A stretch of 64,000 nt of DNA, taken from contig NZ_CAMLDC010000012.1 in the NCBI RefSeq assembly GCF_946478805.1, forward strand, positions 83,942 through 147,941, read 5' to 3'. Shown in pieces: positions 1-9,191 of the stretch. The position numbers were made by a program, and so were the translations under genes. Every line of letters starts with the position of its first letter. The stretch's first letter is position 1. Source of the stretch: an uncultured Fluviicola sp. GTDB lineage: Bacteria > Bacteroidota > Bacteroidia > Flavobacteriales > Crocinitomicaceae. The notes under the pieces were generated by a model. The model ran no database searches. It worked only from the letters and a program-made list of their open reading frames with translations, and was not told the origin of the DNA.

Positions 1-14
1 ACAATAAATCCAAT

Positions 15-1508
15 ATGAGTACAATGAAAACACCTGGAGTATACGTCGTTGAGAAGAACGCGTTTCCAAATTCCGTTGTTGAAGCTGCTACTGCCGTACC
101 CGCATTTATCGGGTATACGGAGTTTGCCAAGGACGGAAACAAATCTTTGTTGAATAAGCCTTGGAAGGTGAACTCCCTGGCAGAATTCAGACAGTATTTC
201 GGTGGAGCCCCTACTCCAAAGTTTACCGTTGCCGAGGCAAAAGATGGCGATGAAGAAGACCCTAAATTGGGAATCTCCTTCCTTGAGTTAAACGGAAAGA
301 AGTATACTGTCCAACGAGACGATAAGTACAACTTCTACTACCAGATGCGGTTTTTCTTTGCAAATGGCGGAGCTACCTGTTACGTTGTTTCTGTGGATGA
401 AAAATACACCAATGACCTGTCTGAAGAAAAATTGACAAATGGTATCGGGGCACTTTTGAAAGAAGAAGAACCAACGATGGTACTTGTTCCGGAAGCGGTT
501 TATCTGGAAACAGTGGATTCGTGTTCAAATGTTCAGGTAGCTGCATTGAGACATTGTGGTGGAGACATGAAAAACCGGGTAGGTATCTTCGATATTTTTG
601 ATGGTTTCATGGACGACGATACAAAAGTAAATGACTTCCGTGAGAAAATCGGTACGGAATTCCTGGATTATGGAACCGTTTATTACCCTTGGCTGAATAC
701 TTCCATCGTTCCTGATACGGATATCAACTTCCTGAATTTTACGGATGCATCTAAAATTGTCCCTATCCTTACAGAAGCTGATAAAGACGGAAAACTAACG
801 GATTTCATTGCAAATGTGGGTAAAAAACCGGAGGACCTGGAGTTGTTGGATATTGAAACAACACACAAGGTCTTGGCTCGTCACTCTTCCGCTTACAGTG
901 AATTGATGCGTGAAATGATACTGATCGTAAACATGTTGCCGCCGTCAACTGCTATGGCTGGAATTTACACCTTAGTTGATGCTACGAAAGAAGTTTGGAA
1001 AGCACCTGCCAATATTGGAGTCAATAATGTCATCAGCCCGACGGTAAGTATCTCATTCAAGAACCAGGAAGACCTGAATGTTCCGATGAACGGTAAAGCA
1101 GTGAACGCAATTCGCTATTTTGTCGGGGAAGGTGTGAAAGTTTGGGGAGCACGTACTATGGACGGAAACTCATTGGATTGGAGATACATCAATGTGCGAA
1201 GAACCATGATCATGTTGGAAGAATCCATTAAAAATGCTGCAAAAGCATACGTATTCGAACCTAACACCGCAAACACCTGGGTAAGTGTAAGAAGTATGAT
1301 CTACAATTTCCTGAATGGTATCTGGAAAAGAGGTGGATTGGCAGGATCAACTCCGGAAGATGCCTACAGCGTCCACATCGGATTGGGTGACACCATGACC
1401 CCGGAAGACATTTTGGAAGGTATCATGCGAATCACCATTCTGGTTGCGATTTCAAGACCGGCTGAATTCATCGAGATTACATTCCAACAACAAATGCAAA
1501 AAAGCTAA
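15..1508 (+). CDS. Contractile injection system tail sheath protein
   Basis: This is the contractile sheath subunit that surrounds the inner tube and shortens to drive it into a target envelope. At 497 aa it has the N-terminus typical of eCIS/phage sheaths (TPGVYVVEKNAFPNSVV, then a PAFIGYT strand). The conserved C-terminal part has WGARTM near residues 378-383, a WRYINVRR segment near 395, and a final domain ending in EITFQQQ. It is the first gene seen of a co-oriented eCIS operon, and tube genes follow after a repeat-bearing spacer. Many eCIS encode two or three sheath paralogues. Only this one is visible, and others could lie upstream of the window. The ATG at 15 is used; ATG 24 is an alternative. 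The family assignment is firm. Confidence 0.95.
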   Translation: MSTMKTPGVYVVEKNAFPNSVVEAATAVPAFIGYTEFAKDGNKSLLNKPWKVNSLAEFRQYFGGAPTPKFTVAEAKDGDEEDPKLGISFLELNGKKYTVQRDDKYNFYYQMRFFFANGGATCYVVSVDEKYTNDLSEEKLTNGIGALLKEEEPTMVLVPEAVYLETVDSCSNVQVAALRHCGGDMKNRVGIFDIFDGFMDDDTKVNDFREKIGTEFLDYGTVYYPWLNTSIVPDTDINFLNFTDASKIVPILTEADKDGKLTDFIANVGKKPEDLELLDIETTHKVLARHSSAYSELMREMILIVNMLPPSTAMAGIYTLVDATKEVWKAPANIGVNNVISPTVSISFKNQEDLNVPMNGKAVNAIRYFVGEGVKVWGARTMDGNSLDWRYINVRRTMIMLEESIKNAAKAYVFEPNTANTWVSVRSMIYNFLNGIWKRGGLAGSTPEDAYSVHIGLGDTMTPEDILEGIMRITILVAISRPAEFIEITFQQQMQKS

Positions 1509-1518
1509 AATAATTCAA

Positions 1519-1627
1519 AATTGAGAATTGAAAATTGAAAAGAGAATGCTCTTTCAATAATATAAAGGATAATCTACTTAGAAGTGTAATCCTCCTTTTC
1601 AATTCTCCATTTTACATTTTCAATTAA
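1519..1627. repeat. AT-rich interspersed inverted repeat in spacer
   Basis: The sheath-tube spacer holds an imperfect inverted repeat. The left arm is built from GAATTGAAAATTGAAAAG-like units near 1521-1545, and the right arm is the complementary CTTTTCAATTCTCCATTTT near 1595-1613. The same architecture recurs at 5893-6050, in both cases ending just before a start codon. It may be a transcript-stabilising or processing structure, or a dispersed repeat; the sequence alone does not decide. Confidence 0.6.
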
Positions 1628-1642
1628 TAAAAAAAAGAAATC

Positions 1643-2092
1643 ATGGCAGGAGAAAAGCAAGATAATGTATGGCCTCTACCGAAGTTTTACTTCCAGGTAA
1701 AATTAGGTGATAAGGAGGTTCCGTTCCAGGAAGTGTCCGGATTGGATATTGAAGCTCAGATAATTGAGTACAGACATGGAAACAGTAAGGAGTTTTCAAC
1801 GATCAAGATGCCCGGAATTAAGAAAACAGGAAATGTGACCTTGAAAAAAGGTGTTTTCGTGAAAGACAACGGATTCTGGGATTGGTTCAATAAAATCAAG
1901 ATGAATACAATTGAACGTCAAACAGTTGTAATCAGTTTATTGGATGAAGCCGGAAAACCGACGATGGTTTGGACGCTCAACAATGCCTGGCCGACAAAAA
2001 TCAGTGGAACAGATATGAAATCCGACGGTAATGAAGTGGCAGTTGAAACATTGGAGATCGCTCACGACGGATTAAGTATTGCTAACAGTTAA
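1643..2092 (+). CDS. Contractile injection system inner tube protein (T4 gp19-like), copy 1
   Basis: This 149-aa protein belongs to the phage tail tube (gp19-like) family. Hexameric rings of such proteins stack into the inner tube inside the sheath. Visible features are the N-terminal LPKFYFQVKLGDKEVPFQEVSGLD strand pair (residues 12-35, split by a turn), a central KKGVFVKDNGFWDWF segment, and a C-terminal VAVETLEIAHDGL strand that matches the ring-to-ring contact region of the family. It is followed after 12 nt by a second, divergent tube protein. eCIS usually encode a main tube protein plus one or two adaptor tubes at the baseplate end. Which of the two is the bulk tube is not decided here. 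Confidence 0.93.
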   Translation: MAGEKQDNVWPLPKFYFQVKLGDKEVPFQEVSGLDIEAQIIEYRHGNSKEFSTIKMPGIKKTGNVTLKKGVFVKDNGFWDWFNKIKMNTIERQTVVISLLDEAGKPTMVWTLNNAWPTKISGTDMKSDGNEVAVETLEIAHDGLSIANS

Positions 2093-2104
2093 TAATACAA
2101 AAAC

Positions 2105-2548
2105 ATGGCCGATCCAACATGGGAACTTCCCGTTTCTTTTTATTTCCAGGTGAAAATCGGAAATGAAGAGTTTGCGTTCAAAGAAGTCACCGGATTATCA
2201 GCTGAAATAGAAACAGAAAGTGTTAAAGAAGGGGGTATGAATGAATTTACGTACCTCCTTCCGAAACAAGTGAAGCATGGTAATCTGAGTCTCCAAAGAG
2301 CGCTGAATCCCATCAGCAGTTCCGATGTTTCCTGGATCAAAGAAATTTTGGAAGGAGATTTCTCCGTTCCGATCATTCCACGGGATATCATCGTGAATTT
2401 ATTGGGACAAGATGGGGCTCCCATTTATACCTGGACGTGTTCAAAAGCTTATCCGGTGAAATGGCAAGTCGGAAAGCTCGATGCGCAGGCCAACAGTATT
2501 TTGATTGAAACGATCGAATTTGCATACCAGACCTTGAAACGTTCTTAG
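2105..2548 (+). CDS. Contractile injection system inner tube protein, copy 2
   Basis: This 147-aa gp19-like tube protein is a paralogue of the preceding gene. It shares the LPVSFYFQVKIGNEEFAFKE-type N-terminus, the AYPVKW turn and the C-terminal ILIETIEFAYQTL strand. The middle is divergent (residues 40-90). By analogy with Afp1/Afp5 and Pvc1/Pvc5 it probably forms either the bulk tube or the first ring(s) on the spike hub. It is translationally close to its neighbours: 12 nt after copy 1 and 5 nt before the DUF5908 gene. Confidence 0.92.
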   Translation: MADPTWELPVSFYFQVKIGNEEFAFKEVTGLSAEIETESVKEGGMNEFTYLLPKQVKHGNLSLQRALNPISSSDVSWIKEILEGDFSVPIIPRDIIVNLLGQDGAPIYTWTCSKAYPVKWQVGKLDAQANSILIETIEFAYQTLKRS

Positions 2549-2553
2549 AACTT

Positions 2554-2715
2554 ATGTCAATTATTATCAAAGAAATCAGCATCCGGACTACCATTGAGCG
2601 AAAAGCCAGCTCAACGGGTGATCTGGACATGAAAGTAGCTAAACTCAAAAAAGACATTTTGAGAGAGGTGCAGGAAACATTGCGTAAACAACGAATCAAA
2701 AAAGGAGACCGATAA
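2554..2715 (+). CDS. DUF5908 family small eCIS protein
   Basis: This is a 53-aa open frame beginning ATG TCA ATT at 2554 and ending TAA at 2713-2715. The N-terminus MSIIIKEISIRTTIER resembles the (I/V)xIKELxIRxxI start of DUF5908 proteins, which are small proteins found between tube and LysM genes in Bacteroidota eCIS clusters. The rest is a charged helix (KVAKLKKDILREVQETLRKQR). The stop codon overlaps the next ATG by one base (TAATG), which suggests translational coupling. The function is unknown; a structural or assembly role is inferred from position only. Confidence 0.82.
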   Translation: MSIIIKEISIRTTIERKASSTGDLDMKVAKLKKDILREVQETLRKQRIKKGDR

Positions 2716-3371
2716 TGGGGGAATTAGTCAAGTTGAAAATCTTAGGGTACGAAACTCAAAGTTATTCCGAGTCGAAAAAGAGCGGGGAATTCACCACCCA
2801 GGTGAACCCGGATACTTTGAAACTGGGAAAACGTTTGAATTATTCTCAAAATGGGGAAGCTCAAGGTATTGCAAACTTGCGAAAATTCCGTTCCCAGGCT
2901 TTGGATTCCCTTTCCTTCCAGGTCTTGATGGACGATACGGGGATTATTCCAAATAAATCAGGAAAGATAAAAGACCGGATCAACTTGCTTGAAAAAGCCA
3001 TCTATCGCATCAATTCAGAAAGCCATGAACCCAGCTACACCAAAGTGATCTGGGGAACATTCATCTTTCGGGGAAGGGTTGAAAGTATCAATTACGACTA
3101 CAGTTTGTTCTCTCCGGATGGAACTCCACTTAGAGTGAAAGTTTCCTTCTCTTTTGCAGGGTATTTTGACAAAGACACCACACAAATGAATTCTCCGGAT
3201 CTTTCACGCGTGATCACTTTCCGTGCAGGAGACAGCATTGCACGTTACTGCGATGAGATCTATGGTGACGCGTCATTCTGTCACGAAATCGCTGCATTCA
3301 ATAACCTCAGTGAGTTTCGGAAAATTGAACCCGGAACAAAAATCCAATTTCCTCCATTAGCAAGAAAATGA
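2715..3371 (+). CDS. LysM-containing CIS tube/baseplate adaptor (Afp7/Pvc7-like)
   Basis: This 218-aa protein has an N-terminal CIS tube-like domain (about 1-165, with FTTQVNPDTLKLG and the SLSFQVLMDDTG strand) and a C-terminal LysM-like domain (about 168-215: ITFRAGDSIARYCDEIYGD through IEPGTKIQFPPL). In related systems this protein links the tube to the spike hub, much as gp53/LysM baseplate proteins do. The gene starts on the last base of the DUF5908 stop codon and overlaps the VgrG gene by 4 nt (ATGA), so the hub genes appear translationally coupled. Confidence 0.9.
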   Translation: MGELVKLKILGYETQSYSESKKSGEFTTQVNPDTLKLGKRLNYSQNGEAQGIANLRKFRSQALDSLSFQVLMDDTGIIPNKSGKIKDRINLLEKAIYRINSESHEPSYTKVIWGTFIFRGRVESINYDYSLFSPDGTPLRVKVSFSFAGYFDKDTTQMNSPDLSRVITFRAGDSIARYCDEIYGDASFCHEIAAFNNLSEFRKIEPGTKIQFPPLARK

Positions 3372-5158
3372 GCGTATCTCCAGAAAAAAATAGTGAAGGC
3401 CTTGTTACTTTTTCCATTTATAGTGAAGGAAGTAAGATAAGCGACAGTTTCGAAATGGTCTCTATTTGGGTCCGTAAAGAAGTCAATCGCATAGGTCGTG
3501 CAACCTTGATTTTCGAGGCAGGCGATATGCCAAACAAAGAAATTCCCGAAAGCGACGATGATTCATTCGCGCCCGGAAAAAAAATTCGCGTTGAAGCGGG
3601 GTATCAAAGTAATGAGCGCGTGATTTTTGAAGGGGTTGTCATTACACATAATATCGATATACCCGAAGACGAAGCAGCAACATTGGAAATTGAATGTACG
3701 GACTTTGTTTTTCCAGCTACTTTATCCCGAAAAAATCAGTATTTCGAACAGAAAACAGACAGCGCTATCATCAAGGAAGTTCTCGGTAACTATTCCGATA
3801 TTACAGCCACTGTGGACGTAACAACGGTCACTCACCCGGAACTAGTCCAGTATTACTGCTCCGATTGGGATTTCATTTGTTCGCGCGCAGATGCCAACGG
3901 TTTGATCGTCATTTCCGACGGAAGCAAAGTTAATGTCATAAAACCGGCGGTCTCAGCCTCACCCGTTCTAAAAGTTACTTATGGCCAGGATTTGGTCTCC
4001 TTCCGCGGAGAATTGCAGACTTCGGATCAAACAGTGGGAGTGGATGCCTACGCATGGGATATTGCAACACAAGCAGTGATTAAGGCAGCATCCGCCACCC
4101 CAACATTGAACCAGCAAGGCGACCAGACATCTTCCGATTTGTCGGAATCCATTGGAGGAGAGCGATGGGAAGTCCAAACAGAAAGTTATGGCGATTCATC
4201 GCAGCTTCAGACCTGGGCGGATGCACAATCACTGAAAGCAGGCCTGGCGCGGATCCGGGGTGAAATCAAATTCCAGGGAAGTACGCTTGCCGTACCGGGT
4301 TGCCTGATCACATTGGACGGTCTCGGAAAACGATTCAACGGTGATGCCTTTATCGGTTTTGTAGAACATGAAATTCATGGTGGTGAATGGTTAACGACTG
4401 CAGGAATGGGTGTAGATCCCGAATTGGCAACACAAAATCCGGATGTGGTGACTCCTCCCGCCTCCGGGCTTCTTCCCGGGATCGAAGGTTTACATATTGG
4501 AGTTGTTCGCAAAATTGATGGCGATCCGGCCAAGGAATACCGTATCCAAGTGGAGATACCACTTCTGAACACGGACAAAAACCTGGTTTGGGCGCGACTG
4601 AGTAATTTTTGGAGCAGTAAAAGTTTTGGGGCTTTTTTCATCCCGAACATTGGTGATGAAGTGGTGCTCGGATTTCTGAACAACGATCCTACCTACCCTA
4701 TCATTTTGGGAAGTATGTACAGTTCGGCCAATGCGGCCCCACTCGAAATTGACGCGAAGAATCCGATTCAGCTGATGCAAACCAAAAATGGAATCAAGTT
4801 CGAAATGGATGATGAAAACAAGGTGGTAACAGTAACTACTCCCGGCGCCAATAAAATGGTTCTGAGTGATAAAGACAAGTCGGTCACCATGGCAGATCAA
4901 AATGGAAACAAGATCGTGCTTTCCGATAGCGGAATCCTTATCCAGGCAGCCAAGGAAATTACCATCAAAGCCGGTACAGAAGTAAAAGTAGATGCCGGAA
5001 CAAATGCCAATGTGAAAGCAGGAGTTAACGTAGCTGTAAAAGGCACGAATGTCGAACTGACCGCCGATGCAAGTTTTACAGCAAAAGGAAATGCCTCCGC
5101 AGAGCTATCTGCTGCCGGACAAACAGCGGTAAAAGGAGCAATTGTAATGATCAATTAA
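3368..5158 (+). CDS. VgrG-like spike/hub protein of the eCIS (Afp8/Pvc8-like)
   Basis: This 596-aa central spike has a gp27-like N-terminal half (residues about 1-340, with FEGVVITHNIDIPEDE near 84). An OB-fold begins near residue 375 (GVVRKIDGDP, then WARLSNFWSSKSFGAFF and IGDEVVLGF). The C-terminal beta-helix needle (about 465-596) is seen as short repeats such as ITIKAGTEVKVDAG and VKAGVNVAVKG. The needle ends in KGAIVMIN, and a PAAR tip gene follows 6 nt later. The spike pierces the target envelope. No extra C-terminal effector domain is present. Confidence 0.95.
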   Translation: MSVSPEKNSEGLVTFSIYSEGSKISDSFEMVSIWVRKEVNRIGRATLIFEAGDMPNKEIPESDDDSFAPGKKIRVEAGYQSNERVIFEGVVITHNIDIPEDEAATLEIECTDFVFPATLSRKNQYFEQKTDSAIIKEVLGNYSDITATVDVTTVTHPELVQYYCSDWDFICSRADANGLIVISDGSKVNVIKPAVSASPVLKVTYGQDLVSFRGELQTSDQTVGVDAYAWDIATQAVIKAASATPTLNQQGDQTSSDLSESIGGERWEVQTESYGDSSQLQTWADAQSLKAGLARIRGEIKFQGSTLAVPGCLITLDGLGKRFNGDAFIGFVEHEIHGGEWLTTAGMGVDPELATQNPDVVTPPASGLLPGIEGLHIGVVRKIDGDPAKEYRIQVEIPLLNTDKNLVWARLSNFWSSKSFGAFFIPNIGDEVVLGFLNNDPTYPIILGSMYSSANAAPLEIDAKNPIQLMQTKNGIKFEMDDENKVVTVTTPGANKMVLSDKDKSVTMADQNGNKIVLSDSGILIQAAKEITIKAGTEVKVDAGTNANVKAGVNVAVKGTNVELTADASFTAKGNASAELSAAGQTAVKGAIVMIN

Positions 5159-5164
5159 AAGAAT

Positions 5165-5464
5165 ATGAGTTTAGCTGCACGATTAACAGATATGCATACT
5201 TGTCCGATGGTGACGCCCGGAGTACCTCCGGTGCCACATGTCGGCGGACCAATTACAGGCCCGGGAGCTCCAACCGTTTTGATCGGTGGATTACCTGCTG
5301 CGGTGATGGGAGATATGTGTGTATGCGTTGGTCCACCCGATAGTATCGTGATGGGATCGACCACTGTTCTGATCAGTGGAAAACCTGCTGCCCGAATGGG
5401 TGATACCTGTGCACATGGCGGCGCAATTGTATTGGGATGTCCAACAGTAATTATTGGAGGATAA
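5165..5464 (+). CDS. PAAR-motif spike tip protein
   Basis: This 99-aa protein is made of short beta-turn repeats rich in Gly and Pro, with PAAR-like elements LPAAVMGDMC and KPAARMGDTCAHGG. His11/Cys13, Cys51 and a late HGG/C cluster are candidates for the metal site that closes the PAAR cone. It caps the VgrG needle. There is no N- or C-terminal toxin extension, so it is a structural tip rather than a specialised effector. The gene's final GGAGG also serves as the ribosome-binding site of the next gene. Confidence 0.95.
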   Translation: MSLAARLTDMHTCPMVTPGVPPVPHVGGPITGPGAPTVLIGGLPAAVMGDMCVCVGPPDSIVMGSTTVLISGKPAARMGDTCAHGGAIVLGCPTVIIGG

Positions 5465-5465
5465 G

Positions 5466-5867
5466 ATGGACGACAAGACATATTTAGGAACCGGTTGGGG
5501 ATTTCCCGTGCGATTCAATCAGCGCGGGGTACACTTGGTTTCCGACGAAGAGGATATTTGTGAGAGTTTGCGGATTTTATTTTCCACCATTCCCGGTGAG
5601 CGCGTTTTCCGTTATAACTACGGTTGCCCGATTGATAAATGGGTTTTCTCGAAAATCGACCTTTCGGAGCGCACCATGATTATCGACATCATCGAGCAAG
5701 CCATCCGTGAAGGAGAGCCCCGAATTGTAACCGATTCGGTGGATGTGGAAATCCGGGATGCAATGGAAGGAATTTTATGGATAAAAATTGAATTCACCAT
5801 CCGACAAACAAATAGTAGAAGCAGCATGGTTTATCCATTTTACTTTTTGGAAGGAACACAGCTTTAA
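5466..5867 (+). CDS. gp25-like baseplate wedge protein (Afp9/Pvc9-like)
   Basis: This 133-aa protein belongs to the gpW/gp25 family of baseplate wedge components with lysozyme-like folds that nucleate the sheath. It has the family pattern GWGFPVRF near the start, IRILFSTIPGERVFRYNYGC-like residues (here ESLRILFSTIPGERVF), and a C-terminal IEFTIRQT strand. The ATG at 5466 lies 5 nt after a strong GGAGG (5456-5460) and is preferred to the upstream TTG at 5454, which would extend the protein by four residues. It overlaps nothing and sits 1 nt after the PAAR stop. Confidence 0.93.
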   Translation: MDDKTYLGTGWGFPVRFNQRGVHLVSDEEDICESLRILFSTIPGERVFRYNYGCPIDKWVFSKIDLSERTMIIDIIEQAIREGEPRIVTDSVDVEIRDAMEGILWIKIEFTIRQTNSRSSMVYPFYFLEGTQL

Positions 5868-5892
5868 CTAATTATGAATGCCGAATTACGAA

Positions 5893-6050
5893 TTAATTGA
5901 GAATTGAAAAGGTAAAAGTGAATGGAGAATGTAAAATTGAGAAGTGAAAAGATAAAAGTGATAATCAATCAAGACTGCATTAATTCTTGCCTGTTATCGA
6001 AAGCTTTATTTTCTCTTCTTTTCAATTATCAATTGTCCATTTTCAATTAA
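5893..6050. repeat. AT-rich interspersed inverted repeat in spacer
   Basis: The spacer before the large baseplate gene carries left-arm units such as GAGAATTGAAAAGG (from about 5900) and right-arm complements such as TTTTCAATTATCAATTG (about 6020-6036). It ends a few bases before the ATG. It has the same design as 1519-1627. These two spacers are the only long gaps between structural genes of the operon. Their function is not known. Confidence 0.55.
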
Positions 6051-6055
6051 ACAAG

Positions 6056-9000
6056 ATGGAACCAAAGGACGGACATAGCAGAAAAGATCGTTTAGATCGC
6101 TTACGCGTTCCCAGTACATTCAAAATGCTGGACAACGATAAAGCTGTCATGCTCCAAAAGCTGATTCAAATTGCCGGTTGGATCCGTTTTTACAACGAAC
6201 GGGAAATTCCGGACGGTTATTTCAAAAACTTCCTGCATGAATTGGAAGATGTGCTTGAAGGTATGCGGTTGAAACATGCTCATGAGGCAATCGGGAAAAT
6301 GGAACCCTCCCAGGCTTTGCTTCTTGCCTTTGTAGAAAACCTGCAAAAGGTAACGGAGAGCTACAACGGTCGATGGAATGATTTTGCGAATTGGTACCTG
6401 ACAGAATACCTGAAAGTCAGTCCGCTTTCTGTGCAAGGAGACCGCGTCTGGCTGGCATTTGATAAAGCAACACCAGGTACAATCACGATCGAAAAGAACA
6501 CCGGATTCAATCGTAAAAATGGAGACCAGAATATATTGACTTATCGGTTGGAGGACGAGGTGATTGTCCAGGATATTGCTGCAGTCTCTGCATATTCTGT
6601 CTGTTTTGAACGGAATCCATACCACTATCCTGCTGCGAACCTGAACTTTGTAACTGCCGTTAAAACACGGAACCTGATTCACGATAAACCGGTCGAGGAT
6701 CGCACATTGATGTTCGATCACCAGTATCATTCGAATGAGACACGAGCCATTGGGATCAGAATTTCCGCACCCTCACTTCTACTGCGTGAAGGAAAACGCA
6801 TTGTAAAGATTTACTTCGAAGCGGAAAATAAGGAATGGCTGAAACTGCTTGAAAAAACTGAAACGGAATTACTGAAAATTGAAAATAACCTTCAAAAATT
6901 AAGGGCTAACATTTTCAATAATTTGTTTTACATCACCATCAGTACGGCTACCGGTTGGACGAATGTATCTATTTTCAAGGTCCGAAAGGATGCTACCAAA
7001 AACAGGTTGATCCTGGAGTTCTTACTCCCGGAAGATTTTCCTTCCACAGTGGGATGCACCCAGGATGTCCATCATTTTCAGTCGGAGTTTCCCGCCATTC
7101 AGATTCGCCTCAATTTCGATGCCTGGCTTTATCCCTTCTCCTGGATCCGCAAATTGTCCATCCAACGGATCATTATCCGCACAGCTGTTGAAGGAATCAA
7201 CGATGTCCAGGTTTATAACGAATTGGGGAAAATCGATAACACCAAATCCTTCCCTCCCTTCGGAATCAATACTTCTGCAGGAACCTGGATGGCAATCGGG
7301 AATTATGAGATGGCGATTAAAAACACAAGCAGCATTGATATTTGCGTCAAATGGAATCAACTTCCCCTGCATTCCAAAGGTTTGAAGGGACATTATGCCG
7401 CTTATACCGGCAACATTGATAATGATTCGTTTAAGATCCGCACCCGTTACCTGAGTGACAACAGCTGGTTTCCGACGACAGGAAAAAGTCTTTTTCCTCT
7501 GTTCCGGGATGCGGAAGTACTTGATTCGAATGCCGCTAAACTGGACAAAGCTGTTTCCGACGATAGCGATTTCAACAAAATCATCATCAAGAAGATGGTT
7601 CCTTTCGAACTGCCTGAAGATGCTTACAAATACACGATTAAGACACGCACCGGTTTCGTTAAGTTAACCCTGGTAAGTCCGGATATGGGATTTGGAAATC
7701 AAGAGTACCGGGATTTGTTCACCGAGCGCATGATGATGAAGAAATGGAAGAAAAAACGCCTTCCTGTTTTGCATCCTCCAATCTTTCCTCACGTAGAGAA
7801 TATCACCTTGGATTACACTGCCGAGGACATAATCGATTTGCGGAAAAACACCCGGAACAGCCAGGTTATTGTAGATCAACTGCACCCGTTCGGAGTTGTT
7901 TCTTCCCTTGATTCGAGTACAAATACCGGAATTCCTTTTGTCTTTTCCCAGGAAACCGATGCCAGCATCCTGATGGGTTTCAAGCATGTAAAAGGAGGAG
8001 AAGTTTTTTCAACTTTTATCGTTTTCAAGGCAATCAGCAATGAGATGACCCTCGATGATATTCCAAAGATCGTCATGTATTGGGGAGACGGGTATTACTG
8101 GGAAGAAATTCCGAGAGGATTTATCTTGAAGGACGATACAAAACAAATGACCGTAAGTGGGAATCTCGTCTACAATTTCCCGATACACATTCCTCCCAAT
8201 CTATACGACAAGGACGGAATTTTATGGATCCGCACCGGTTTCGTGAAGAATCATGAATTTGTTCCGGAGATTCAGGCGATTCACAACAATGCAGGTTTAG
8301 TCATCCTGGAAACGGATGAAACCTCCATCGAAAAAATGCAATCGTTTAAAAACTCCGATGGAGCTTTGGAACCCGAGAAGAAATTGCCTGGGATTACCAG
8401 TATTGAACAGATCACTTCCTATTACGCCGGCCAGGAAATGGAAGACCTGAAAAGTATGCAGGCTCGTGTTTCCGAATTTGTAACACATCGTGGACGAGCT
8501 GTAACAGCACGCGATTTTGAATTGATAACCCTCCAGGAGTTTTCGGATATAGGCAAGGTATTGTGTCTGCCAAATACCAACTTAAAAAACGATAAGCAAG
8601 GAGTTGTCACCGTAGTGGTAATTCCTCAAAACAAATTCAAGACCATTGAAAATTCAAAACCGATGGTCCCTTCGGGTTTGCTTTCACGTATCGAGGACTT
8701 CTTGAGTGCACGGACTTCAAAAAATGTATTTGTAGATGTGATTAATCCGGTTTATGAGGAATTGCAGGTGAAATGTGTCATTCGACTGGTGGATGCAAAT
8801 CAAGCTGTTTCTTTGGAGTCTATCCAGGAAATTTGTGACAATTTCATTGCTCCCTGGCAATCCAAAGAGATGCTTCCGAAATTCGGAGAAGGCATTCATC
8901 TTTCACGGGTTTACAATGCGATCAAGGAAATTGATTTCGTTGCTGAAATTGAATATTTTGCAATAATCCGGGTATCACAAGACAAGACCCCGTCCGGAAA

Positions 9001-9178
9001 ACGCATGTTCTATCATTTATACAAACACGAGGAGGAAACTGACATTCTTATTCCCGATCAACCATACAAATTATTCGTTCCGGCAGAAACACACATCATA
9101 CAAGTGGAGGAAAAAGACAAATCGGTTTACCCTTACGGCTTAGGCGATATGGAAATCGGAAAAACATTTATCCTTTGA
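6056..9178 (+). CDS. Large J-like baseplate wedge protein (Afp11/Pvc11-like)
   Basis: At 1040 aa this is the largest structural protein of the cluster. The C-terminal third carries the baseplate J/gp6-like region: FVTHRGRAVTARDFE (about 805-820), a following strand-rich part with VVVIPQN, and a domain near 890-1000 (VINPVYEELQVKC, then GEGIHLSRVYNAIKEID). In eCIS the gp6-like proteins form the wedge ring around the hub. ATG 6056 is chosen; an in-frame TTG 69 nt upstream lies inside the inverted-repeat spacer and would add a sequence encoded by repeat DNA. The next gene starts 13 nt downstream. Confidence 0.9.
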   Translation: MEPKDGHSRKDRLDRLRVPSTFKMLDNDKAVMLQKLIQIAGWIRFYNEREIPDGYFKNFLHELEDVLEGMRLKHAHEAIGKMEPSQALLLAFVENLQKVTESYNGRWNDFANWYLTEYLKVSPLSVQGDRVWLAFDKATPGTITIEKNTGFNRKNGDQNILTYRLEDEVIVQDIAAVSAYSVCFERNPYHYPAANLNFVTAVKTRNLIHDKPVEDRTLMFDHQYHSNETRAIGIRISAPSLLLREGKRIVKIYFEAENKEWLKLLEKTETELLKIENNLQKLRANIFNNLFYITISTATGWTNVSIFKVRKDATKNRLILEFLLPEDFPSTVGCTQDVHHFQSEFPAIQIRLNFDAWLYPFSWIRKLSIQRIIIRTAVEGINDVQVYNELGKIDNTKSFPPFGINTSAGTWMAIGNYEMAIKNTSSIDICVKWNQLPLHSKGLKGHYAAYTGNIDNDSFKIRTRYLSDNSWFPTTGKSLFPLFRDAEVLDSNAAKLDKAVSDDSDFNKIIIKKMVPFELPEDAYKYTIKTRTGFVKLTLVSPDMGFGNQEYRDLFTERMMMKKWKKKRLPVLHPPIFPHVENITLDYTAEDIIDLRKNTRNSQVIVDQLHPFGVVSSLDSSTNTGIPFVFSQETDASILMGFKHVKGGEVFSTFIVFKAISNEMTLDDIPKIVMYWGDGYYWEEIPRGFILKDDTKQMTVSGNLVYNFPIHIPPNLYDKDGILWIRTGFVKNHEFVPEIQAIHNNAGLVILETDETSIEKMQSFKNSDGALEPEKKLPGITSIEQITSYYAGQEMEDLKSMQARVSEFVTHRGRAVTARDFELITLQEFSDIGKVLCLPNTNLKNDKQGVVTVVVIPQNKFKTIENSKPMVPSGLLSRIEDFLSARTSKNVFVDVINPVYEELQVKCVIRLVDANQAVSLESIQEICDNFIAPWQSKEMLPKFGEGIHLSRVYNAIKEIDFVAEIEYFAIIRVSQDKTPSGKRMFYHLYKHEEETDILIPDQPYKLFVPAETHIIQVEEKDKSVYPYGLGDMEIGKTFIL

Positions 9179-9191
9179 AAAAATCAGGATC

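Noticed and set aside
4490..4900. 136-aa minus-strand frame inside the VgrG-like gene
   Set aside because: It lies wholly within a strongly supported gene, with no start signal or recognisable motif.
5155..5481. Open frame on the minus strand across the PAAR gene (108 aa)
   Set aside because: It mirrors the Gly/Pro-rich PAAR gene exactly and has no family features; it is a shadow of the real gene.
5987..6055. Upstream TTG start for the large baseplate gene
   Set aside because: It would make the first 23 residues from the inverted-repeat spacer; ATG 6056 gives a normal start.
6101..6730. 209-aa minus-strand frame inside the large baseplate gene
   Set aside because: It is long but antisense to conserved coding sequence, and its composition is typical of a mirrored frame.
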